From NCBI GenBank assembly GCA_027605045.1, contig JAQFWX010000019.1, positions 310,001-374,000 on the forward strand: a stretch of 64,000 bases of DNA, given 5' to 3'. Positions within the stretch are counted from its first letter, which is position 1. Each line of letters starts with the position of its first letter. The notes beneath the pieces were generated by a model that saw only the letters and a program-made list of their open reading frames with translations, made no database searches and had not been told where the DNA came from. The translations under genes were made by a program, and so were the position numbers. This document shows positions 54,529 through 64,000 of the stretch, in pieces. Origin of the DNA: Phallus indusiatus. Lineage: Eukaryota > Basidiomycota > Agaricomycetes > Phallales > Phallaceae.

Positions 54529-57500
54529 GTGTCACAAATGCAAGTGTGGATTGAAAGGCAACAAAGATATAGAAAAAACGCTTCTTCGATGAATTGAAGA
54601 ATATAGATGATGAGAGATGAATGGTGGTCATAGGCTTTTATACAACTTGAGGTGGACGCACACATCGCATGGACGTTTTGGTCACCATGTTGGATGTCGT
54701 CCAAGGATGGACGGATTGACAAATTTCATTGTGTTGGACAATTTTAAGGTCCTGAGATGGGTTTAGGTGTCCCGGTGGTTTTATCGATGGACTAAACTTT
54801 GTTCAGTTCTTTGTGCATCCTGATGCTCGTCGTTCAACACAATACAACGTTATTGAAATACATAAACAGTGCTACAACTTAATTGAAGATCAACTTTCTT
54901 CTTTGGTACTGATTCAATCAATATGGAGGAAATACGATTAGTTTATTCAAAGGCAGCATTCGTGCCGCGAGTTCAATGTCAATGAACTCAATCTCACGGT
55001 TTCATTCAAGTAGATACCCGTGTTGACCGACTCCTCTTCTGATCTTTCCTCGGGTTTACATAAGATTTTATTCCGCAACTCCTGTTTTTCCTCCTCAGGG
55101 GAGGCCCGACCGAAAAAAAACTCGGAATCCTACGAGAGGGAACAGGCGGAACCGAAAAAAAGGAAACGCAGCTGCTATCAGATGATATTGAGCATCAAAA
55201 TCATAGTATGCGAAGCAATTCAATAAAAGAATCCAGAATTCAATGTTATAGGCTTGAATAGGAACGGACTACGAGTGTTAACTTTGTTTTGCGAGAGCAT
55301 CATAGATGAAGCTAGCGAAGTGTAAGCTGTTTATAATTGACTAGGTTCAAAATACTTCAAAACAATAGCATAGGGTTGGAATTTACCGGACTTTTTCTCT
55401 AAGCCGGCATCTGCCGCCGGAGTCTCAATATTGTCTATAAAAGCTTCCTGTTTGCCGCTTGTTCTCTATCAGGTGCAGACGGTAGAGTTGCTCCTCACTA
55501 ATGAGCGTATTATCTCCTCTTTGACCTTCTTCTACTTTTTGAGCTCTCCGGTTTGAATCGCGGGGAACTTGAGGATCCCAGCAAGACATCAATAAGGTAA
55601 CTTGTAGTATCAAGAAGACCCAAAGAATGCGCTTGTTTGAAATGTTGAACAAGAGTGTTGGAGCGAGGGAAAAGCATGGAAGAATTGAAATGTATATATA
55701 CCTCGCAAGCTGACCGCTTGTCCAGCCGTTTCTCCATCTGGTCTTCATGGACATTCAATGAGAAGGGCGAGGTTGATTTTGGACATGATGACTCCCATTC
55801 CAGACAAACCTTGTGGCTGGAGCTCTCCTCGAAGCGGTGATTGTTGTCTGAAGAACGTCGGTCAGAAGACGTTGTAATATTAAAAATAACTAAACATACC
55901 TGAAGAACGTCGGTCAGAAGACGTAGTCTTCTAACCGACGCTTCAGGTTCTGCTGTACAGTCCGTTATGTAATTTTTACTATCTAATCTAAAGTGACCGT
56001 ATCGTTGACTCCAACAGTGATTTCATCGATGAAATAGAACTTTAGTCAATACCTATGCACGATGGTGCAACGACGATGGTAGTGAGTCAACAGGAGCGAA
56101 ATAATCTAATCTACCCAATGCTTTTCTAGGTGTAGAAATCGTCGATCCTAGAATTTTTTTGCAGGTAACATTTACTGACAAATTTATTTTAGCCTGAAGC
56201 ATATCGATCGCTCTATGATGAAGGTCAAGCTATTTAATAGCTCAAAGCTCTTTTTTTACGGAAGTTTTACGGAAGGAAGAGTCTAGGTTCGTGCCTGTGC
56301 GATGTGAGATAGTTCACGTTGCAGACATCAGCTGTACACATGGTTCGTGGTACATATAATAAACTACCACAAATACAAAGGTACAGAATATTACACGTGT
56401 TATTTCCTGACAGATATGTGATCGGCAATCTTTGTGAAATCACCTTCCTTGACGGTCACGCGGTAAACAAGCAATTCTCCAGAGTCGATTGGTACATATC
56501 AAATGAGCGTTCAATGGGATTTGACCTTCCAAGAGTCCGAAATCTAAGATGTTATAAGGGCTGTCCGACCACCTAGCATGTATGAAACACTCGAAATGCA
56601 ACAGTTGTTTATGGTTGGTTAGTTGCGCTATCAAAGCTATCAGATTTCTCTAGATGAACCAAATCACATGATCGTTAACGTCTTCAAGTTGATTTATTTC
56701 AACTTGATAGGATGTGGCGGATTGACACCGCTTTTTAAAACCTCCCGTCCTATTAATCAGATTAAGAAGCTTCTTGCTCCCAATGTCAATGAATAGCAAT
56801 CATGGCCGTTCTGACCGTTACCACACAAGTGTGAGAGAATCCACTGAAGTCCTTAGGTGATGGCTCAATGGTTTTCCCGCGACCAAGTGTTTCATCATCG
56901 AGTCGGGTGCATTTCAACTGTGTTAACATCCAGGACAATCGTTTTGCTTTATTATGCACAATGCCATTTTATCCACTTTATTTTCACACCTACATGCTCG
57001 AAGTTCCGTTTGTTATACGAACTCTTGACAAAATTATATTTAAAACTGAGCGGTCGGGATCAATAATCATTTAACTTCTTCTTTAAATCGCGCTTTTCTC
57101 TCAGTTTAAGACGCGATGGCCAACCTGTGATAGCGTCCTCTACCAGCTATCTTTGCCATCTATCTTTATTCGCATAATTTACCTCAACATCTTCACCGTT
57201 TCCTTTTGAGACGTATTGATACTATCCAATTCCTTCGCCGTATTGGCAGGATATCTTCAAGGTTTCGTAATGTGTATCAGAGTGCAACTTAGAACATTTA
57301 ATAATTGATGGTTAGTTTGAGAAATATGAATCTGCCAGTATCAGATGAGTACGTCAGGTGAGTACATCGGGCATTGGTACATATTCGATCATTCGTTACT
57401 GTTAATCTTTCCAAAGTTCGGATTGATCCACGGCAGTTGAACTTGAGTATCAGCTATGATTATCATTCAGCTTGGTCATCAATTCATTAGTGAAGTATTC

Positions 57501-57663
57501 CGGGTCCACTCCTGTCCAACGGGGCTCAGTTCTGGTGTCACTCTTTCAACAATTTATTGCTAACTCGACCCGATCTACGGGGAAATTTTAGTATATATGC
57601 ATTATATTTTTGCGTGGATCAGACAACATTCTCCCATTTAACGTTCTGATCTTATACGGTACA
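54529..57663. other. Gene-poor stretch between the two DUF6534 genes
   Basis: Short frames only (55425-55758 minus, 56319-56576 plus, 56857-57074 plus), none with motif or splice support. It contains the hairpin repeat at 55848-55947. Phrases near 57550-57660 are the promoter of copy B. Confidence 0.5.
55848..55947. repeat. Perfect 25-bp direct repeat with an adjoining inverted copy
   Basis: ctgaagaacgtcggtcagaa plus gacgt occurs at 55848-55872 and again at 55900-55924. Immediately after the second copy an inverted version (55926-55947, gtcttctaaccgacgc and then ttcagg) could pair with 55899-55922 to form a hairpin with a 3-nt loop. Confidence 0.85.
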
Positions 57664-59572
57664 ATGTCCACCTCAAGCTCGGCTTCTCAGTCCGAGGGAA
57701 TCAACCTCTCAGTCGTCTTCGCTCCAATTTATTGGGGTATTTGTGTTACTTTAGTTATCCGTATCACACTTGCAGGACTGACACTTCAACTTCATAGGTT
57801 TTGTCATTTCTTTAGTGTAAATTGAATTCTGTATCTCAGACATGACATGTCTCCTCATACAAATTGTTCAATACTTAGACTGGCAGGAGTCACTGTGCTT
57901 CAAGGCTATCTCTACTTCCCCAATAACAACGATAAGTTGTCTGTGAGGTTGATTGTAAGTTCATGGGTATTTGACATATTCTGTTGTTTATAACTTGGTT
58001 CTAGGCCGCAACTATGCTGTAATTCAATTTCATCTATGTTTCCTCTGGGCCATAACTATTTGTACTGATTAGCCTTTCAACTTGAGGATCCTGGATATTT
58101 TATCCTCATCTCTTGTAGCTCAGTCTGTTTATTTCTATCTGGTAAATATATGCGTGTTGATATCCCCTTTTTGAATATGACGACTCTTATTCTTAAAGGT
58201 ACCTCATTTTGGATCCACGGTGCCACTCAATAGTGTTACAACGGAACTCTCGGTTGAATGCCTATTCTCAAGTATCATTACGCTTATGTATGAGTAGTTT
58301 TTCCTCCTGATAACACAATGACTCATGATTCACGTTATCTGGGAATACATACACAGCTCCCAATTATATTTCGTGAGACAGCTCATGGCAGGTAGGTTAT
58401 ATGCATGTATGTTACTAAATGGGCAGTGTAGTTCACATTTATCGTTCCTAGTTTCTAAGGTAAATAGCCGAACATGGTGGTCGAACCCTTGTGGTCTCGC
58501 AAACGCACTAATTGTGAGTTTTTGCTTGTTTCGCGGCATGTATTAGCTTGTAATTTCTTCTCCTTCTCAAACAGGCATTCTTGGCTATCCTTACTTTCGG
58601 TTAGTTCAATTGATCTTTCCGAGACACTAATTATAACTCAAAGTCTAATCCATTAGCATTTGGTGTTGGTACGCTACTTACTCATCCAATCAATTTCCGG
58701 GACAAATAATGAAATTGCAATAGGTTGCACGTCGGTTATGATTACACACAAACACTCTGTACTCTCGAACAAAGCTCCGAGCTTCAAGGTATTCCTAATT
58801 TACCTTTCGTTTTGATGTCAGAGCCCCGTGTACTAGCATGAATATATATATATAGCTTATCTTTGGTTTAGCCAAGGGCGCTGGAGCTTTGACCGACATA
58901 TTAGCAACGATTGCAATGTGTGTATTCCTTTCAGCGGCTCGAACAGGCATGTCTGGGTCAGTCAGCGAATCCGGAGTGGTATATCTTTGTTTTCCATTGA
59001 TAAAAAAAATTACTAGCACAAACTCAATAATCAAATCGCTTATGCATTTTGCCATTAATCGGGGTATTTTGGTCACCCTTATTCAACTTTCTGTCTTTGT
59101 ATTCTTTTTTGCCTTTGAACAGCGGCTGTATTGGTGCGTGCACCTCTGGGACTACTCAAGTTGACAGATATACATATGCTTTGACATTGACAACTCGACG
59201 TTAGGTTTGCTTTCCACGTTAACGTCACCAAGTTATACGTCAACACATTTTGTACGTGCTTGTCTTTCCATCGTTTCATCACTTAATTTTGACCCGTTGA
59301 CGCTCGATCTAGTTGCTATGCATGTATTTTCCTTTATCTCATAGATCAAGTTAACTAACTCGCTCCGCAGGCTTAACAGCCGAACATACTTGAATCAAAA
59401 ACAGGGATGTGTATCAATTTACAATACTCCACCACCCAATGTCATGGGTCAATATCGAAACGTGATTAGTCTCGGGAAGGATTCAAATTCACCTCAAATC
59501 TCACCCATCATGAAGTATCATCCAGACAAAACTTCTCCCTCATTGGCAGCTAACAACTCATTTGAGGAATGA
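57664..59572 (+). CDS. DUF6534-type seven-helix membrane protein, copy B
   Basis: Paralog of the gene at 51950-53870 with the same exon plan, including the 19-nt (57798-57816) and 12-nt (58657-58668) exons. Spliced pieces: INLSVVFAPIYWGFVISLVL, VTVLQGYLYFP, PHFGSTVPLNSVTTELSVE, QLYFVRQLMA, RTWWSNP, AFGVGCTSVMITHKHSVL, LTDILATIAMCVFLS, TNSIIKSLMHFAINRGILV and FAFHVNVTKLYVN. The C-terminal tail differs in sequence and is shorter. The start is ATG 57664 and the stop TGA is at 59570-59572. The function of the family is unknown; the hydrophobic pattern suggests seven membrane helices. Confidence 0.83.
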
Positions 59573-60009
59573 CGTTAAGGTTCTGTCACCATAAGTAGTA
59601 TGTATGTTAATGACGATTGTCAATCTGACTTGTCTCAGAGCGATTGGAAAACTACCTATCTGCTTGATTATGTTCTCCTATTATTCATGTATATAACGAG
59701 CGTTTCGACGCGGAATATTTATCAGCTTTTTTGTTATCTTCAGTTTTCAAAAATTTGAGCTCCAGTCAAATTTCCGCATAGTATATTGTTTCAGTTGCGC
59801 TTACTTTAGCTTCCAGCATCGCAGTGACTTTTGAGTTTTATCATCTTCATAAATTAATCAAACAATGACGTTGATAGGCTACCCTGGGTCCTTGATACAG
59901 AATAAATGCTGCTGCTTGTAAGGCTTAACGCTAACGTTACAACTTGTGTCTGGTGAACTACTGCTCTAAAAACCATTATGCCTTCGACATATAAGATTAC
60001 ATAAGAAGA
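59573..60009. other. Convergent intergenic spacer
   Basis: Lies between the 3' ends of the membrane-protein gene and the NLR gene. No open frame or motif. Confidence 0.5.
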
Positions 60010-63000
60010 TCATGAAGTCCCCCTGCAATGTGTCCATCTCGTTCCATGTACGAAATTGTCGAAATTGAGTTTTGTAATATTTTTCGTTGCTATATGCGTC
60101 ATACCTGGATACCAAAATCCTGTTCTTCTCTCTTTTGGGACCCAGAATAAAAGTTCTCCGTGAGGACCCAAAACCCAGCCGCTTTCACACATTTGAGTAC
60201 AATTCGAGAACAGGGATTTCCCCCATGTCTTCATTAAATAATCCAATACTTTCGAGTCCCTCTTGTTCGCCAGCTGATTGCCAATAAAAGGAACACTTGT
60301 GCTTCTTGACCCGTCATCAGACGTACCGCATCTCATTTTAAAAATAGTTAACTCACTGTAAAGTCCTGGGAAGATCGACAGGAAACATGCAAGATGAGGC
60401 TCTAATATGGTGGTCGTAGAGCGTGGCTGCAGTCGAAAGCGCGTGCAAACTCCAAACCGCATAAGGGTTGGAGCCATTCGATCCGAAGACGACGTATCCG
60501 TCATGTAAAGCTAAATCATGGTAACACAGTAATTTCGGCCATCGAACGTTTTTGACGATTGACTTTCTTCTTTGTATATCCCAGATATTTAAACAAGAGT
60601 AGCGGGCCAAAGTCCAAAAGTCCGGATACGTGTCAAACCTCACTTTTATATTGGCAGGCATCGAATTATCCTCTGCATTACCCGAGTCTTCAGTTAATGC
60701 GACGGTTAGCAGTTGTGTTGAATCACTGGAGAAACATAGATCAATAAAATTTCCTTCACCCCGAGAGAAAACTCCTGATAGTATATTGTTATCCACGTCC
60801 CAAAGCTTCACTTCACGGTTCTTCACCCAGCCAAAATATCTCCCATCTGGAGACAGCCGCCGCCAGGAAATTGCAATATCTTGACATTCAATCCAGCTTA
60901 TCTCTTTTCCTGTTATGGCATCAAAAATCTCCGCCCCTTGGATTGAGATGCATACTACATGTTTCTCATTTGCAGAGAAAGTGATAGATACAATCGATGA
61001 ATACTGGGAGTGAGTACCGCACCGAAAGGGACCAGCTATTGCTTGAATTGGAGATCCTGATTGGCATCCTTGAATTTCGAAATTACGAGAAAAAATATCC
61101 TTGACATATGCAACAACGAGTTTGGTGCCCGATGGTGAAAAAGACAGAGCGGTCACATTCCCCTGCACGGCGTTTGGCTCACTAACAAAGCGACGTTCGT
61201 AGATGTCCCAGATTTTAAGAGCTCCCTGATTATTACCAGAGACGAGATAGTTGTTAGAATCGGAGAACGCAAGTGCAAAAACAGTATCCTCCGATTCATC
61301 AAGCACAAGGTGTCTCCCCGATTGAGAATCCCAAAGACGCAGTTCGTAACGGTATGTCAAACAATTCGAATCATTTTCAATGCTGTATGTCACGTACACA
61401 ACATCGTGGACAGAAAAAACCAACACTGCAGCACGCAATCTTATCCTAGCTTCGAAAACAGTGATATTCGTTGTTGTAATGTCCCAAACTTGGAGTAACC
61501 CATGATGAAAAAGCAGAACAAGGTAGGCTCCGCGAAGCCAGAGCTCCTTGACGGACACATCCCTGTCGGACAAGTCATCAAGATTCGAGTGTTGCAGGCT
61601 GCATGCAGTCCATTGTCGAACGTATGTTGTTCCAGCATTACCTGTGTCAGCAAACGCAATATATTTCAAATCGGGAGAAAGCGCGAGGCTAAGGATGTCG
61701 TCGTTTGCTTTGGATTTATGAATTAATTCTCCCATTGACAAGGTCCAAATATAGTAAAAATCATCGCAGAACGAGAATACGTATTGATCGTTGGCAGAGA
61801 ATTGGATGACCGCGGATCCCGTCAGATTGCACTTCGTGAGAGTACACTTTGATTTCATTGTTGTTAAATCCCAGACCTCCACATATTCACGTTTCAATAC
61901 AGCAATGTAACAGTCACTGAGTGCCAGGCAATATGAATGATTCCAAGAGGAAACAAATGCTTGCTCTCGAGTGCTCCATAGGCTTGCCTTTTCGCCCTTT
62001 TCAATGAAGGCAAACAAGCTCCCATTGGGAGAAAATGCACATATTTTCTTCTTAGAGAGGAGAAGACCAAATTTGCGGGGTCGACGTGACATTGTCAATA
62101 ATTGAGTATTGAAACGACCGATGATCGAGTTTCTTTCCCGATCATATACGGTCCCTTCAACGTAGGTAGCAAAGGCAATATATCGTCCATCAGAAGAAAT
62201 AGTGCTGAAACGACAGAGTCCCTCCGTGTCAGAGTCGTAGCACTCTGTCTTCACGTCATTTGTCTTGATATTCCAAATAAGAATCTGTCGAGCGGCGGGC
62301 AAACACCCATAAATCAATTCTCCACCTGGAGAAAAAACAATATCGCTGACTTCGCCGCCCTTGGCCTGTGGCTGAGGTCTCAGTTTTTTTATTTGTTCTC
62401 CAGTTTTATAATCCAGCAAAGTTATTTCGCCGTTAAAGAAGCCGCTTGCGATATACCTCTCGCGTGGAGAAAATGCAAGCGATGACACTAGAACTGAAGA
62501 AGAATGTCTTTTCGCGATGCCAATTTCAGCAGGGGTATCGACAGATTGATCAATGTCAATGTTGAACAGCTGCGGAAATCGCGGAAGGTATTGCTTTGAT
62601 ATGAATGAATTCCGAGATGCGAATGGTAAAGCAGAAAGATAAAGGTGTGGTGTGCTGCGTATCATCGCTTCTTTGCAAGTAAGGCCAAAATAACACGCGT
62701 CCGACGCGCAAGTAGCCAAGTCACTGCCCGCATCCTAGGTTTTGATCAATCATTGGTGTAAACGATGCTTTTGAAGGAACGAACCTGTAACCAGTCTTTC
62801 AAAATTGACATTGCTGAGCAGCCTTGCTCAATATCATTGAGAAGACTGAGTACCTCGAACCAGAATAGCAGTTTTTCCTCCATGAAAGCATGGATTTGCG
62901 TGATAATGGCATTGGTAGGAGTTGAAGAGTAAAGATGTAATGCCCAAAAGCAGCATGCATAAAACAAATGCAAGGGGATGGCTGCTGTGACCCGCTTGGG

Positions 63001-64000
63001 GAGATCGGGTACGTCTCGATTGGATATATGCGAGGTTTCCAAGTTGCATATATTGAACCGTAACATCTTGTTCATTACATTTAAACATCCTAAAGTGAAA
63101 AAACCTTGGTCGCCGATGTAAATGTGATATCGACCATTACTATCGGCGAAAAAATCGAGAAGCGACGTATGAAGAGGTTGAATAGGGGTAAACAAATCAT
63201 TGACCCCACGGAAAAGAGCTCCAAATGGATATAGTACTTCTCGAACGTCCGAAATTGATTCTTGAAGAATATTCTGTAGGGCATCCACTGAAAGAGGTTC
63301 GCGTGCTATCATGATAGCAGAAACGATAGTCTTGAAATTTTCCACAAACTGAGGATCTTCGCACTCCCGTTGACTGGAAATTATATCCTCGTAGAGTTTG
63401 TGTAATGAAGATGATGAACTCGAAACGCAAGCCATCCATCGTTTTTCGACTATCGACGAATATCTAACGTCCGGATCAATATACCGACAAGCAGTGTCAG
63501 CCCATTGAAACAGCCCTTCAGCACGCTTTGCCAAAATTTGAGACCAATTTTTTTCTATCTTGTTCAGTGTCGGTGCTATCGGGTTAAGCCGATTTAAAAC
63601 GTAGCTTTGAATGTCAGAAAATGTTTCCTGCGGCGCAATATCGCTCATCTGTATGCATTGGGTGGTTGTCGGATTATCGCGTAGAAGCTCTATATCCTGT
63701 TCTGGACGGGAAGTAATAATGATACGATAATTGGCCGGTAGTTCTGAGCATTGGCGAAAGAGTAAATCCAAAATAATCGCCCGCTCTCTACGAGTTCCAC
63801 TTTCATCCAATGCATCAATGACAATAACAACAGGTCCGACCGTCACTACGTTTTTCGAAGGTTTAACAATCAGTTCGTCGAATTGTGTCACAGGATCCAT
63901 TGATGACCTGGTGGCAGTGTCCTGGATAACCTTCACCAAGCTTTCGCGCCACAATACATCGCTATCAGCCAATCCACGAGAAATAGTGCTGAAAAGAAGA
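60010..64000 (-). CDS. NACHT-WD40 NLR-like protein, 5' end beyond the window
   Basis: The coding region runs from the right edge (LLFSTISRGLADSD) through the NACHT module. Walker B reads VVIVIDALDESG, followed by YRIIITSRPE; the P-loop would lie outside the window. A helical linker (APTLNKIEKNW, AEGLFQWADTACRYI) comes next. A 52-nt intron near 62733-62784 joins KDWLQ to DAGSDLATCASDACYF. The linker HLYLSALPFASRNS then leads into degenerate WD40 repeats (about 62480-60600, for example LLDYKTGEQIKKLRP and GALKIWDIYERR). After another intron near 60350-60260 the last exon has GWVLGPHGELLFWVP and FVHGTRWTHC, a tail typical of these proteins, and the stop is at 60010. Such fungal NLRs are implicated in non-self recognition. 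The final acceptor is uncertain. It faces the DUF6534 gene tail to tail. Confidence 0.87.

Noticed and set aside
55425..55758. Two overlapping minus frames
   Set aside because: One starts at a non-ATG codon; both overlap in different frames and lack motifs.
62102..62485. Plus-strand frame within the NLR gene
   Set aside because: Lies wholly antisense to clear WD40 coding sequence.
1..64000. CRISPR arrays, bacterial operons, rRNA or an intact transposon
   Set aside because: No regularly spaced repeats, no terminal-repeat element with a transposase or reverse transcriptase frame, and gene structure is eukaryotic throughout.

Overview
The window is nuclear DNA from a filamentous basidiomycete, most likely an Agaricomycete. 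The genes carry many short GT-AG introns of about 45-65 nt, and the families present are typical of that group: tandem F-box paralogs, a HET-domain protein, a NACHT-WD40 NLR, DUF6534 membrane proteins, a P450 relic and a PSD-like decarboxylase. No bacterial, viral, CRISPR, tRNA or rRNA feature was recognised. All calls are hand-read translations and splice junctions; no database search was run.

Layout. (1) 0.2-6.7 kb holds two housekeeping genes that converge: a class II histone deacetylase (Hda1/Clr3 type with an Arb2-like tail) and an unassigned protein of nearly 1,000 residues. The second gene has PIP-box-like motifs at both ends and a promoter with four MluI cell-cycle boxes, two of them in an 18-bp perfect palindrome. 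(2) 7.5-20.3 kb is a lineage-specific tandem array on the minus strand. An atypical protein-kinase-like gene and a C2H2-finger gene were duplicated together. There are two kinase genes and one kinase relic, and four finger-gene paralogs, one of which has lost its finger. The four finger genes share a non-coding 5' block with a CCAAT element. (3) 21.5-22.8 kb is an aldo-keto reductase. (4) 23.6-37.7 kb is an array of five intronless F-box paralogs with two truncated pieces. It is interrupted by a P450 pseudogene and by a HET-domain gene on the opposite strand. (5) 38.2-48.9 kb holds metabolic and transport genes: a secreted isochorismatase-like hydrolase, a NIPA-type magnesium transporter, a small Cys-rich protein, a PSD-like decarboxylase related to the fungal tryptophan decarboxylase family, and a class 3 lipase. 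(6) 49-60 kb is gene-poor, with two DUF6534 membrane-protein paralogs and a small Arg-rich protein carrying a KEN motif. (7) 60-64 kb is the 3' part of a NACHT-WD40 NLR gene that runs off the right edge.

The window therefore mixes conserved genes with rapidly duplicating accessory arrays (finger/kinase, F-box, HET and NLR). The paired finger/kinase array with its shared promoter block and the MCB-driven PIP-motif gene are the best candidates for undescribed biology. Very small exons (11, 12, 14 and 19 nt) and GC-AG introns recur and would break automatic gene models here.
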